Shown here one piece after another: positions 1-11,691 of a stretch of 64,000 nt of DNA; position 1 is the first letter of the stretch, and the number at the start of each line of letters is the position of its first letter. The notes under the pieces are model-generated. The model worked only from the letters and a program-made list of their open reading frames with translations. It was not told the DNA's origin and searched no databases. A program made the position numbers and the translations under genes. Source of the DNA: Phocaeicola plebeius DSM 17135 (lineage in GTDB: Bacteria; Bacteroidota; Bacteroidia; Bacteroidales; Bacteroidaceae); NCBI RefSeq assembly GCF_000187895.1, contig NZ_DS990127.1, forward strand, positions 62,001 to 126,000. The letters run 5' to 3'.

Positions 1-2
1 GT

Positions 3-635
3 CATGACTATTTTCTTTGTGGAACTCTCCTTAGGCAAGAATGTGAACGTTGTTTAGAAGAATTGCTACCTGACTCGTATAGAGTTAAAGAAGATCCAAG
101 GACAAGAATAAGCAGTCCCAAAAATTTGGATGAACAAATAGCTTCGCTTGAAGAGTTTTGTCGTTTAGAGAAAATTGATTACGCTCCGTTTAAGGATTTA
201 AAATCATACAAAGATTTATTCTTGAATTCTACTGCCCATAATGATATTACTTCACCATTTTATCGGAATGAAGTTAAAATATGTAAGCAGGCTATTACAT
301 TACTTACTCAAATAAATAGAGCAAAGATAATAAAATGTAAACAAGATTTCTATTTTGAGTATCAATCTCTAGATGGCAAAAATTGTCTTGTCTCTATGAG
401 AAGGAGAGAACCAATCAAATTATTAGAATACAATGGACAACAGCGCATTTCTTATTATAGCAAATGTGAAATCCGCAAAATGGTAGTTGATGGAACTAAT
501 ACAGTATTAAACGAAGGATTTAATTCAATATATCAAGCGTATTTTTATGTGTGTCAGAACTATAATTGTCCTTCTAACTTAGTATTGCTAGACATATTAA
601 AAGACAGGGATGGTTATTTAAAAGACAAAATATAA
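3..635 (+). CDS. Unknown protein, 5' end cut by window edge (ABC-3C operon neighbour)
   Basis: The reading frame is open to the left window edge, so the true start lies upstream; a TTG at 63 is only an internal in-frame codon. About 210 residues are visible. The visible N-terminal part has three cysteines in a C-x11-C-x2-C arrangement (residues 6, 18 and 21), which could be part of a zinc site, but I recognise no family. The remainder is a mixed, charged sequence without membrane segments or signal peptide. Its TAA overlaps the ATG of the next gene by one base (TAATG), so the two are translationally coupled and it belongs to the ABC-3C operon. It could be an accessory or second effector component. 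The base composition is AT-rich like the rest of this island. The coding call is solid; the function is unknown. Confidence 0.7.
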   Translation, partial: HDYFLCGTLLRQECERCLEELLPDSYRVKEDPRTRISSPKNLDEQIASLEEFCRLEKIDYAPFKDLKSYKDLFLNSTAHNDITSPFYRNEVKICKQAITLLTQINRAKIIKCKQDFYFEYQSLDGKNCLVSMRRREPIKLLEYNGQQRISYYSKCEIRKMVVDGTNTVLNEGFNSIYQAYFYVCQNYNCPSNLVLLDILKDRDGYLKDKI

Positions 636-1741
636 TGAGAAAACTAAGTTTTGATTCGACACCAACGTTAAAAGGTATTGTATTTCAGTTTCTTGTCGCA
701 TTAGATAGATGTTTTGAAATGCAGGAGGGAGAGTCTGTTTTTATTGAAACGTTTGGCGATGTTTCTGTGTTGGGTGGGGATAATCCTACACAGATTGAAT
801 CAAAATGTTATAAAACAGATTTAACCGATTTAGATGAGAATGTTTGGAATACTATTCATAATTGGATGCGAGATGATTTTCCTATAGAAAAGTTTAGTTC
901 ATTATTTTTGCTAACAACTCAAAAGGCAGGAAAAAAATCCGAATGGGGAAGTTGGAATAAAAAAGGATTAGAGGATAAATTAAAGACGCTTAATCGCATA
1001 AAAGAATATTTTGATAAAAAGAAGAAGAAGTCTGAGAAACTGAAATCAATGATGGATGCCATATTTGATGCATCGAAAAGTAAACGATTGGCAGAAATCG
1101 CCAAAAAGCTATTTATTGATTGTTTGGATACAAATGACGAACAGTACTATAAGAGCCTCTTAAATAGGGACAAATCGATTCCAAAGATTCAAAGAAATAA
1201 ATATATTAATTCTTTACTTGGATGGATTATCAGACCACAAAAAAAATGGACTATTTCCAATGAAGATTTTGAGAAAGAAGCGCAGGAAATTGCTGAAAAA
1301 TTAAGAAAAAACACTGTAGTGTTTCCAGATAAATTACAATTAACAAATATAAAGAACGAAGAATATGAAGAAAATTCAGCTGTTGAAAAATAAAAGATAT
1401 AGAATATGACGAAGTTATTCCTGAAGCTGTAGATGACTATGTGCATACGGTTTTATTAATAGAACAAGAACTGAGAGAATCATTAGCGATAAGAACTCAG
1501 TTTGAAGAATATGAAAAATCTGTAGAAAGACGATACAGGACAGAATATCGTAAGGCATGCAGAATTAGCGAAATAAGAGAACCTTTGAAAAGGTCTCAGG
1601 AGCTATATGATAATGTTACATTGGCAAACGATGGTACATTTCACACTTATAACTCTGTGCCTTCATATTTTCATAATGGAGTTATGCAAATACTTGCAGA
1701 TGATAAGGATGACATTGTTTGGCTTTTAAAAGGACATAAAG

Positions 1742-1749
<8 letters not shown>
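635..1749 (+). pseudogene. ABC-3C system nuclease/C-terminal-domain component, frameshifted
   Basis: Two consecutive open frames, 635-1393 and the one containing 1441-1749, look like one protein of about 371 residues. The second frame is open from just after 1384, and a -1 shift at the A-run 1386-1390 joins them into continuous sequence; adding one A makes the length an exact multiple of three. The N-terminal part resembles a restriction-endonuclease fold: E38, D42, then Q-I-E55-S-K57, a D...ExK pattern as in DUF4297-type nucleases. The C-terminal part would be the domain that docks to the other ABC-3C components. It overlaps the middle-component gene by 8 bp. The break may be a real mutation, a sequencing error, or slippage at A-AAA-TAA. 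The ABC-3C assignment rests on gene order; the nuclease motif is inferred. Confidence 0.6.
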
Positions 1750-4241
<2,492 letters not shown>

Positions 4242-4242
<1 letters not shown>

Positions 4243-4457
4243 TGCGTATGAACGAAGAAAACAAAATAATTCTATATCAGGACGATAACGAAATAACTCG
4301 TGTATCGGTACGCTTTGTTGACAAAGATTTATGACTAACACAAAGCTAGTTGTCAGAGATTTATCAAACGAGTAAATCAAATATAAGCGAACATATTAAG
4401 CATATATTTGAATATGGAGAGCTTGATGAAGATGTGCTTGTTCGAAACTCCGAATAA
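4242..4457 (+). pseudogene. RhuM-family protein remnant with two internal stops
   Basis: Reading from the ATG that overlaps the stop of the ATPase gene gives the hallmark RhuM N-terminus (MNEENKIILYQDD, then VSVRFVDKDL, LTQ, LSEIYQTSKSNISEHIKHI). It is interrupted by TGA at 4332-4334, where the family usually has Trp, and by TAG at 4347-4349, where Gln is usual; it ends after about 70 codons instead of the usual 300 or more. RhuM genes often accompany restriction-modification and other defence genes in genomic islands. Both stops are single-transition changes from the expected codons, so this is a decayed, 3'-truncated relic. I see no coding sequence in the following 150 bases. Confidence 0.75.
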
Positions 4458-4613
4458 CCACTCAACATGGAACAATGGAAGGGAAGACGCAATTACGCTT
4501 GTGTTTCAAAATAAAGCGTTACTCTTTGTAGAGTTATAGGAAATCGACTCCGCAAGACACTGCAAAACACAGCAAGCCTCCGGTGGAGCGATAGCGGGAG
4601 ATTACTTCTTTAG

Positions 4614-5258
4614 CTAAAAGTTACATCAAAGATATTCAAGGTTGCCGCTACCATTATACCCATGGAATGTATTGAAATCCCATTGTGGAACAAGGTTGCT
4701 TTACGCGAAGCGGTTATCAATGCGACTGTGCATAACGATTACTCCTTTGAGGTACCGCCCAAATTTGAGATATTTCCTGACAGACTTGAGATAACCTCGG
4801 CAGGACGCTTACCGGAATCTCTTTCCAAGGAGGAATTCTTTAATGGTATATCAATTCCACGTAATAAGGAGTTGATGAGAATTTATCGAGATGTGGAGTT
4901 GGTTGAGTCATTAGGCTCCGGTATTCCTCGTATTCTGCGAGCATACGGAGAAGAGTGCTTTAAGTTTACCGATAATTTTATTCGCATTACTTTTCCTATA
5001 ACTGCTCATGATATTAATAATGTATCTAAACCTATTAGAACTCTTGTTGCTTGTATAGAAGGTGAAACTGATAGGGAGACTCTACAATCAAAATTAGGTA
5101 TTAAGCACCGGACATATTTTCGCAATACATATCTTAAACCCTCTATAAATGAGGGATATATAGAGTTTACCTTACCTAATGAAAAGCAAAGTAAGTTGCA
5201 AAAATACCGCCTTACCTCGAAGGGCTTGGCATTGAAGGATGCCTTAATAAAACGATAA
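4614..5258 (+). pseudogene. C-terminal fragment of an AlbA/HATPase-type ATP-binding protein
   Basis: The frame opens after a TAG at 4611 and has an internal ATG at 4662. The sequence LREAVINATVHNDYS, the following FEIFPDRLEITSAGRLP and the later SLGSGIPRI are typical of the C-terminal HATPase_c_4 half of Schlafen AlbA_2-domain proteins (often called RecG-like or putative transcriptional regulators). The N-terminal AlbA_2 domain expected before it is absent: the upstream 150 bases carry stops in this frame. About 200 residues remain from a protein usually over 450 residues long. The last 80 residues resemble a winged-helix tail. A truncated gene left by a deletion between it and the RhuM remnant is the simplest explanation; expression as a short protein from the ATG at 4662 cannot be excluded. 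Confidence 0.7.
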
Positions 5259-5277
5259 TAGGGCTTTATTGTTCAGA

Positions 5278-5391
5278 TGCTTAAAAAGGTTATCCGACGA
5301 AACTGCCAAGTTATGGCACTATGTTTCTGTAGCTCTTTATCAAGAATTTATGGATGAATTGAAACAGAAAGGAAACGAATCAGGAGATTAA
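5278..5391 (+). other. Possible gene tail, about 37 codons
   Basis: An open stretch without its own start codon reads LSDETAKLWHYVSVALYQEF and then MDELKQKGNESGD before TAA. The composition is protein-like (amphipathic helix, charged tail), which suggests the last codons of another deleted gene in the decaying island. I cannot name a family, and a chance open frame is possible. Confidence 0.25.
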
Positions 5392-5416
5392 TAATCCATC
5401 TTATCCAATTTTACCG

Positions 5417-5424
5417 TAACTTTG
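5417..5424 (+). promoter_or_regulatory. Bacteroidota -7 box upstream of the MATE gene
   Basis: TAACTTTG matches TAnnTTTG and lies 26 bases before the MATE start codon. No convincing -33 TTTG is visible at the usual 19-21 bp spacing. It marks the return from the AT-rich island to core-type DNA. Confidence 0.5.
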
Positions 5425-5450
5425 CCGCGCATTTTGAAGAAGGTAAAAAG

Positions 5451-6824
5451 ATGGATAACAGTGTGACTAAAAAACGTGCTCAAAGCAATGAGATAGATAT
5501 GCTGAACGGGCCGTTGTTCAAGAAAATTTTGCTGTTTGCTCTTCCGTTGGCAGCCAGCAGTTTGTTACAGGAACTTTTTAATTCGGTGGATGTGGCAGTA
5601 GTGGGCCACTTCGTAGGAAGCAGGGCCTTGGCAGCTGTGGGAAGTAATGCGCCGGTCATTGGGTTATTGATAAACCTGTTTATGGGTGTTTCCATGGGAG
5701 CTTGTGCCATTATCTCCAACCACATCGGGCAGCAGGACGACAGGAGCATACGCAATGCCATCAGTACGGTGCAGTTGGTAGCGCTTCTCAGCGGATTCTT
5801 TTTGCTGGTGTTGGGGCAGGTGGCTGCCCGGCCGATTCTGACATGGATGGGTACTCCGCCGGATGTGCTGGATGAGGCGGTGACTTACCTGCGTATTTAT
5901 TTCCTGGGAATGCCTTTTATCATGGCATTTAATTTCGGTGCTGCCATTTTGCGAAGCATGGGCGATACGCGGCGTCCGTTGTATATCCTGGTCATGGCCG
6001 GTGTGGTTAATACCTTGCTGAACCTGCTGTTCGTGATAGGCTTCGGCATGGGAGTGGCAGGAGTGGCTGTAGCTACGGGCATAGCCAATGCGGTCAGTGC
6101 CACTTTAATCATTCGTTTGCTGCGTAAGGAGAAAGAACCTTTCCGGTTGCATTTCGACAGGATGAAGATTCATGGGGTGGAGTTGAGCCGTATGCTACGC
6201 ATCGGAGTGCCGGCAGGAGTGCAGGGCATGATTTTCTCCATTTCGAACGTGGTGGTACAGTCGTCTATCAACAGCTACGGAGCTGATGCGATTGCCGGTT
6301 CGTCGGCTGCGCTCAATTTTGAGTATTATTGTTATTTCATTATTCAGGGATTTAACGGGGCAGCCATCAGCTTCATTGCCCAGAACTATGGGGCCGGAAG
6401 AATGGACCGGGTGCATCGGGTGTTTTGGATTTGCATGGGTTCAAGTCTGGCTTTCTGTGCAGCCTTCAACTGGCTTTTTGCCTGGCAGGATGATTTCTTC
6501 CTGGGCTTCTTTTCGGATGTGCCGATGGTGCATCATTTCGGGGCTATCCGCATGCACATTGTGCTGGCCTGTCAGTTTATTGCCAGCAGTTACGAGATTG
6601 CCGGTTCATCGTTGCGCGGCATGGGAAAATCGCTGACTCCGGCCGTGCTCACGATGTTTGGAACCTGCCTGTTGCGTATTGTCTGGGTGTATGGGGTATC
6701 ACCGGTGTGGAGAGGATACGATGTGCTGATGATGGTGTATCCGGTGTCGTGGGTGGTTACCGGATTGCTGGTGCTTACGGCCTACTGGTTGTTTATTCGG
6801 AAAAAGAGATTGGCTTTGAACTAA
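5451..6824 (+). CDS. MATE family multidrug/Na+ (or H+) antiporter
   Basis: 457-residue inner-membrane protein with about twelve hydrophobic segments in two similar halves, the usual MATE size and topology. The start MDNSVTKKRAQSNEIDMLNGPLFKK is followed by a first membrane segment with LFALPLAASSLLQELFNSVD, a signature of bacterial MATE exporters (NorM/DinF-like). The family extrudes cationic drugs and other organic compounds using a sodium or proton gradient; the substrate here is not predictable. The gene is transcribed alone from a TAACTTTG box and ends in a strong bidirectional terminator shared with guaA. Its base composition is clearly more GC-rich than the preceding island, so it probably belongs to the core side of the boundary. 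Confidence 0.9.
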   Translation: MDNSVTKKRAQSNEIDMLNGPLFKKILLFALPLAASSLLQELFNSVDVAVVGHFVGSRALAAVGSNAPVIGLLINLFMGVSMGACAIISNHIGQQDDRSIRNAISTVQLVALLSGFFLLVLGQVAARPILTWMGTPPDVLDEAVTYLRIYFLGMPFIMAFNFGAAILRSMGDTRRPLYILVMAGVVNTLLNLLFVIGFGMGVAGVAVATGIANAVSATLIIRLLRKEKEPFRLHFDRMKIHGVELSRMLRIGVPAGVQGMIFSISNVVVQSSINSYGADAIAGSSAALNFEYYCYFIIQGFNGAAISFIAQNYGAGRMDRVHRVFWICMGSSLAFCAAFNWLFAWQDDFFLGFFSDVPMVHHFGAIRMHIVLACQFIASSYEIAGSSLRGMGKSLTPAVLTMFGTCLLRIVWVYGVSPVWRGYDVLMMVYPVSWVVTGLLVLTAYWLFIRKKRLALN

Positions 6825-6828
6825 AAAG

Positions 6829-6858
6829 AAATAGCCCCAGTTTACGCTGGGGCTATTT
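6829..6858. terminator. Bidirectional intrinsic terminator between MATE gene and guaA
   Basis: Perfect 12-bp inverted repeat (AAATAGCCCCAG / CTGGGGCTATTT) with a 6-base loop, GC core and A/T flanks on both sides. It lies between two convergent genes and can serve both. Confidence 0.85.
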
Positions 6859-6884
6859 GCTATACTAAAGGATGAGTGTGTTTC

Positions 6885-8438
6885 TTATTCCCACTCGATG
6901 GTGGCTGGCGGTTTTGACGAGATATCATAGCAAACGCGGTTCACGCCTTTTACTTTGTTGATAATGTCGTTCGAAACCTTGGCCATGAATTCGTAGGGCA
7001 GGTGAGCCCAGTCGGCTGTCATGGCATCTGTACTTGTTACCGCACGCAGTGCTACGGCACGTTCGTAGGTACGTTCGTCGCCCATAACTCCTACGCTCTG
7101 TACCGGCAACAGGATTACGCCGGCCTGCCATACCTGATGGTACAGGGAAGTTTCGTTGCCGTTTTCATCTTTCACCTTCCAGTCGCGCAAGCCCTGGATA
7201 AAGATGTCGTCAGCATCCTGCAGGATACGTACTTTTTCACGAGTGATGTCGCCCAAGATACGTACAGCCAAGCCCGGACCCGGGAACGGATGACGGGTAA
7301 TCAGGTGCTCAGGCATACCCAGTTCGCGACCTACGCGGCGTACTTCATCTTTGAACAGCAGACGCAAAGGTTCGCAGAGTTTCAGGTTCATCTTTTCCGG
7401 CAGACCACCTACGTTGTGGTGACTCTTGATAACGGTACCGGTGATAGATAATGACTCGATGCAGTCAGGATAGATAGTACCCTGTGCCAGCCATTTCACA
7501 TCCTGAATCTTATGTGCTTCTTCATCGAATACGTCGATAAAGCCTTTACCGATAATCTTACGCTTGCGTTCGGGTTCGGTTACACCTGCCAGTTCTGAGA
7601 AGAACTTTTCGCTGGCGTCTACGCCGATTACGTTCAGCCCAAGGCATTCATAGTCGTGCAATACGTTCTTGAATTCGTTCTTGCGAAGCATTCCGTGGTC
7701 TACGAAGATACAGGTCAGGTTCTTTCCGATGGCTTTGTTCAGCAATACGGCTGCAACCGATGAGTCAACGCCACCGCTCAGTCCTAACACTACCTTGTCG
7801 TCGCCAAGCTGTTGCTTCAGTTCGGCTACTGTGGTTTCAATGAAAGAAGCGGCACTCCAGTCCTGCTTTCCGCCACAGATGTCTACTACGAAGTTCTTCA
7901 GCAGCAAAGTTCCGTCTTCGCTGTGGAACACTTCCGGATGGAACTGTACGCCCCAGAGCTTTTCGTTCTTTGCCTGGTAAGCGGCGATGGCTACTTTGTC
8001 GGTAGAAGCGATGATTTCAAAGTTGTCGGGGATGGCAGTGATGGTGTCACCGTGGCTCATCCATACCTGAGAGTGTTCGCGGATGCCTTTCAGCAGCGGG
8101 TTCTGGTGGTCGAAAGTTGCCAGGTGTGCACGTCCGTATTCGCGGGTGTTAGCCGGCTCTACCTTTCCTCCGTTGGTGTACGACATGAACTGTGCACCAT
8201 AGCAGATACCCAGGATAGGATATTTTCCGCGGATGTTGGTTAAATCAACTTTGAAAGCCTTCTCATCATACACTGAGAAAGGACTTCCCGACAAGATTAC
8301 GCCGATAACCGACGGGTCATCGTGTGGAAACTTGTTGTAAGGAACAATTTCGCAATACATGTTCAGCTCGCGCACACGGCGGCCGATAAGCTGCGTGGTT
8401 TGTGAACCGAAGTCAAGAATAATAATTTTTTCCTGCAT
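6885..8438 (-). CDS. guaA: GMP synthase (glutamine-hydrolysing)
   Basis: 517 residues, the normal length of a single-chain GuaA. It converts XMP to GMP with ATP and glutamine in the cytoplasm. The N-terminal class I glutamine amidotransferase domain has the nucleophile in GIC79YG and the catalytic His/Glu in [10 protein letters not shown]. The ATP-pyrophosphatase domain around residue 220 has the PP-loop GLSGGVDSS. The C-terminal dimerisation domain ends in PPATIEWE, the usual GuaA terminus. It is transcribed alone, divergent from ruvX, from a TACCTTTG box. Nothing unusual is seen. Confidence 0.97.
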   Translation of the reverse strand: MQEKIIILDFGSQTTQLIGRRVRELNMYCEIVPYNKFPHDDPSVIGVILSGSPFSVYDEKAFKVDLTNIRGKYPILGICYGAQFMSYTNGGKVEPANTREYGRAHLATFDHQNPLLKGIREHSQVWMSHGDTITAIPDNFEIIASTDKVAIAAYQAKNEKLWGVQFHPEVFHSEDGTLLLKNFVVDICGGKQDWSAASFIETTVAELKQQLGDDKVVLGLSGGVDSSVAAVLLNKAIGKNLTCIFVDHGMLRKNEFKNVLHDYECLGLNVIGVDASEKFFSELAGVTEPERKRKIIGKGFIDVFDEEAHKIQDVKWLAQGTIYPDCIESLSITGTVIKSHHNVGGLPEKMNLKLCEPLRLLFKDEVRRVGRELGMPEHLITRHPFPGPGLAVRILGDITREKVRILQDADDIFIQGLRDWKVKDENGNETSLYHQVWQAGVILLPVQSVGVMGDERTYERAVALRAVTSTDAMTADWAHLPYEFMAKVSNDIINKVKGVNRVCYDISSKPPATIEWE

Positions 8439-8471
8439 ATTGTGTGTGATGTAAAATGTAATCTATGTGTG

Positions 8472-8479
8472 CAAAGGTA
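8472..8479 (-). promoter_or_regulatory. -7 box of the guaA promoter
   Basis: On the minus strand this reads TACCTTTG, an exact TAnnTTTG match, 33 bases before the guaA start codon. No clear -33 element was found. Confidence 0.6.
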
Positions 8480-8601
8480 CGCATATTTTTCCTAAATCCG
8501 ATGTGGCCTTTGATTTTATTTGAGACCGAAACCTGTCATTTGGAGCTTTGAAAGCCTTATGGTATGCTTTTTTTAAGTTTTATATGTAAATAAGTAAGGA
8601 A

Positions 8602-8617
8602 TAAATTTGTACTTTTG
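8602..8617 (+). promoter_or_regulatory. Two overlapping-phase -7 boxes before ruvX
   Basis: TAAATTTG (8602-8609) and TACTTTTG (8610-8617) both fit TAnnTTTG. The second lies 7 bases from the ruvX ATG, so a transcript from it would start at or very near the start codon (nearly leaderless); the first would give a leader of under 10 bases. Confidence 0.5.
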
Positions 8618-8624
8618 TCGCCGT

Positions 8625-9041
8625 ATGAGCAGAATTTTGGCAATAGATTATGGTAGAAAACGCACCGGAATTGCAGTGACCGATCCGATGCAGATTATAG
8701 CGAACGGACTGACTACCGTGCCGACACATGAGCTGATGGATTTTTTACTGAAGTATGTGGCGCAGGAAAAGGTGGAACGCATCGTGGTGGGGCATCCCAA
8801 GCAGATGAACAATGAGGACTCCGAAAATATGAAGTATATCAAGCCGTTTGTGGCGCAGCTGAAAAAGAAGTTGCCGGACATGCCGGTGGAACTGGTGGAC
8901 GAACGGTTTACTTCTGTGCTGGCACATCAGGCGATGCTTGACGGTGGACTGAAGAAAAAGGCGCGTCAGGACAAGGCGCTGGTGGACGAGATTAGTGCCA
9001 CGATTATTCTGCAATCTTATTTGGAATCGAGAAGAATGTAA
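8625..9041 (+). CDS. ruvX: RuvX/YqgF family putative Holliday-junction resolvase / pre-16S rRNA nuclease
   Basis: 138 residues, typical for the family. The N-terminus MSRILAIDYGRKRTGIAVTD contains the conserved RNase H-fold acidic residue (D8) and the G-x-K/R-R-x-G motif; further conserved segments are VVGHP and LVDERFTS, and ALVDEISATIILQSYL near the end carries another catalytic acid. The family processes the 5' end of 16S rRNA and was earlier proposed as a Holliday-junction resolvase. The ATG was chosen over an upstream TTG because the family begins at this motif. It is the first gene of an operon with def (21-bp gap) and a TPR-protein gene. Confidence 0.92.
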   Translation: MSRILAIDYGRKRTGIAVTDPMQIIANGLTTVPTHELMDFLLKYVAQEKVERIVVGHPKQMNNEDSENMKYIKPFVAQLKKKLPDMPVELVDERFTSVLAHQAMLDGGLKKKARQDKALVDEISATIILQSYLESRRM

Positions 9042-9062
9042 CTTAATAAATTTTTGAATAAT

Positions 9063-9617
9063 ATGATTTTACCTATTTATGTATACGGGCAGCCTGTATT
9101 GCGTCAGGAGGCTCAAGATATTACGCCAGATTATCCGGGCTTGAAAGAGCTGATTACAAATATGTTTGAAACGATGGACCGTGCCGACGGGGTGGGACTG
9201 GCTGCTCCTCAGATCGGGCTTCCTATCCGTGTGGTAGTGGTGAACCTGGACGTGTTGTCGGATGATATGCCGGAGTTCAAAGATTTCAAGCGTACGTACA
9301 TCAATCCGCATATTCTGGAAACAGGAGGTGAACTGGTTTCGATGGAAGAAGGCTGTCTGAGCTTGCCAGGTATCCACGAAAGTGTGAAGCGTCCGGACAA
9401 GATTCACGTGACTTACCTGGATGAAAACATGCAGCCGCACGATGAGTGGGTGGAAGGCTATCTGGCCCGTGTGATGCAGCATGAATTCGACCACCTGGAT
9501 GGTACCATGTTTATCGATCATTTGTCGGCTTTGCGCAAACAGATGATTCGTGGCAAACTGAACAGTATGGTGAATGGTAAAGCTCGTTGCTCTTATAAAG
9601 TGAAAACGGTGAAATGA
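9063..9617 (+). CDS. def: Peptide deformylase
   Basis: 184 residues. It removes the formyl group from nascent protein N-termini using a bound Fe2+/Zn2+. All three family motifs are present in order: [13 protein letters not shown] (metal-binding Cys) and HEFDHLDG (two metal-binding His and the catalytic Glu). The start ATG gives [14 protein letters not shown], the standard Bacteroidota N-terminus; a TTG nine bases upstream is in frame but unnecessary. It lies between ruvX and a TPR gene whose ATG overlaps its stop (ATGA), so the three are co-transcribed. Confidence 0.96.
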   Translation: MILPIYVYGQPVLRQEAQDITPDYPGLKELITNMFETMDRADGVGLAAPQIGLPIRVVVVNLDVLSDDMPEFKDFKRTYINPHILETGGELVSMEEGCLSLPGIHESVKRPDKIHVTYLDENMQPHDEWVEGYLARVMQHEFDHLDGTMFIDHLSALRKQMIRGKLNSMVNGKARCSYKVKTVK

Positions 9618-11617
9618 TTAAAAGAATCCTATACATATTATATATAGGTATGTTTTTCCCGGTGGTTGCCCTGTCGCAGATTAATACGGACAGGGTTATG
9701 ACCATCGGGAAAAATGCACTTTATTTTGAGGATTATGTCCTTTCTATCCAGTATTTCAATCAGGTAATCGGGGCGAAACCGTATCTGGCTGAACCGTATT
9801 TTTACCGTGGATTGGCCAAGATGAACTTGGATGATTATCAGGGGGCGGAAGCTGACTGTTCGCAGGCGCTGGAACGCAATCCTTTCGTGGTGAATGCGTA
9901 TCAGATTCGTGGTATTTCACGTATCCGCCAGCAGAATTATCAGGGGGCTATCCAGGATTACCGCAAGGCCCTGAAGATGGATCCGGAGAATATCAGTCTG
10001 TGGCATAACCTGGCTTTGTGCCGGATGCACGAGGAGGAATATGCGCAGGCACGTGCGGATTTGGATACGCTGATTCGTATCTCTCCGCGTTATACGGATG
10101 CCTACCTGATGCGTACGGAGGTGTCGTTGAAACAGAAGGATACGCTGCAGGCCATGAACGATGCGGACAAGGCTATTGAGATGGACCGCTATAATCCGGA
10201 TACATGGTCGTCGCGGGGTATGCTGTTTTTGCAACGCGGAAAGTATAAGGATGCGGAAACGGATTTGACGGAGGCGATTCGTCTGTCGGTTCGTAATGCG
10301 GGGGTATATATCAACCGTGCGCTGGCGAGATACCATCAGAACAACCTGAGAGGGGCTATGTCAGATTATGACCTGGCACTGGATGTAGACCGGAACAATT
10401 TTATCGGACACTATAACCGTGGCTTGCTACGTGCGCAGGTGGGGGATGACAACCGCGCGATTGAGGATTTTGACTTTGTGCTCAAGATGGAGCCGGACAA
10501 CCTGATGGCCCGTTTCAACCGGGGCTTGTTGCGTGACCGCACGGGTGATTATCCCGGAGCTATCGAGGACTATTCGGCGGTGCTGGAAGAATATCCCAAC
10601 TTCTTGGCCGGATATCAGTATCGTGCGCAGGCCAGAAGAAAGGTGGGCGACCTGAAAGGAGCGGATGCCGATGAGTTTAAGGTACTGAAAGCGCAGATTG
10701 AAGCGCAGAACGGTACGAAGAAGCAGACGGCTTCGAACGACAAGACGCGTAAGAAATCGGATAAGAACGTGGAAAACTACCGTAAGATTGTGGTGGCCGA
10801 TAATGATTCGGAAGACGATCGTTACAAGACGGATTACCGTGGAAGGGTGCAGGATAAGAATGTGACGATTTTGCCACAGCCGATGTTTGCCCTGAGTTAC
10901 TATGAGCGTCCGGAAGAGGTGAAGCGTCAGGTCAACTATTATAAAGGTATCGACGATTTGAATGCACGCAGGGTGCTTCCGCATCGTTTGCTAATTACGA
11001 ACAACGAGGCTTCGTTGTCGGAAGAGCAGGTGAAGCAGCATTTTGCTTCCATCGATGAGCGGACGGCTGCCATTGTGAAGGAGCCGGGTAATGTGTTGCA
11101 TTATTATGCCCGGGCACTCGATTTCTATCTGGTGCAGGACTTTGACAATGCGTTGAAGGACTTGGATGAGGCTATCCGTTGTGACTCTACGTTCTTCCCG
11201 GCTTATTTCAGCCGTGCACTGATTTACTACAAACAGTTGGAATACCGCAAGCGCGACCGGAAGTTTGAAGTGGAAACGGTAGAGGAACAGAACCTGCAGG
11301 TGCGTTCGTATGACTATAATAAGGTGCGCGAAGATTTGGACCGGGTGATTGAACTGGCTCCCGATTTTGTGTATGCATATTATAACCGGGGTAATATCCT
11401 GGCGGTGATGAAAGACTATCGGGCTGCATTGGTAGATTACAACAAGGCCATTGAGTTGGATCCCCGTTTTGCGGATGCCTATTACAATCGCGGACTGACG
11501 AATATCTTCTTGGGTAACAACCGTCAGGGTATTCAGGATTTGAGTAAGGCGGGTGAACTGGGAATATTCTCGGCCTACAATATTATCAAGCGATTTACGA
11601 CAATAGAGGAGAAATAA
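9614..11617 (+). CDS. Exported tetratricopeptide-repeat protein
   Basis: 667 residues. A hydrophobic N-terminal signal sequence ends near VVALSQ (about residue 22), so the protein is probably periplasmic or envelope-associated. From about residue 30 to 350 there are consecutive TPR units (repeated [41 protein letters not shown] type motifs). A charged linker of about 100 residues ([16 protein letters not shown] region) follows, and a second TPR block covers about residues 480-660 ([32 protein letters not shown]). TPR arrays bind other proteins, so this is presumably an assembly or scaffold factor; no partner can be named. It is translationally coupled to def (ATGA overlap), an arrangement that recurs in Bacteroides genomes as far as I recall. 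Confidence 0.85.
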   Translation: MIKRILYILYIGMFFPVVALSQINTDRVMTIGKNALYFEDYVLSIQYFNQVIGAKPYLAEPYFYRGLAKMNLDDYQGAEADCSQALERNPFVVNAYQIRGISRIRQQNYQGAIQDYRKALKMDPENISLWHNLALCRMHEEEYAQARADLDTLIRISPRYTDAYLMRTEVSLKQKDTLQAMNDADKAIEMDRYNPDTWSSRGMLFLQRGKYKDAETDLTEAIRLSVRNAGVYINRALARYHQNNLRGAMSDYDLALDVDRNNFIGHYNRGLLRAQVGDDNRAIEDFDFVLKMEPDNLMARFNRGLLRDRTGDYPGAIEDYSAVLEEYPNFLAGYQYRAQARRKVGDLKGADADEFKVLKAQIEAQNGTKKQTASNDKTRKKSDKNVENYRKIVVADNDSEDDRYKTDYRGRVQDKNVTILPQPMFALSYYERPEEVKRQVNYYKGIDDLNARRVLPHRLLITNNEASLSEEQVKQHFASIDERTAAIVKEPGNVLHYYARALDFYLVQDFDNALKDLDEAIRCDSTFFPAYFSRALIYYKQLEYRKRDRKFEVETVEEQNLQVRSYDYNKVREDLDRVIELAPDFVYAYYNRGNILAVMKDYRAALVDYNKAIELDPRFADAYYNRGLTNIFLGNNRQGIQDLSKAGELGIFSAYNIIKRFTTIEEK

Positions 11618-11652
11618 TTGGATGCAATATTTTTCTTTAACTAAAAAGTTTA

Positions 11653-11660
11653 TATTTTTG
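11653..11660 (+). promoter_or_regulatory. -7 box upstream of thrS
   Basis: TATTTTTG fits TAnnTTTG and lies 31 bases before the thrS ATG in the short AT-rich gap after the TPR gene. It probably starts the thrS-infC-rpmI-rplT transcript. Confidence 0.5.
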
Positions 11661-11691
11661 CGTCTCAATAACAGATTAATACAAAAAGACT

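Noticed and set aside
7002..8243. Plus-strand open frames opposite guaA
   Set aside because: Shadow frames of a highly conserved gene; no start signals and no recognisable sequence.
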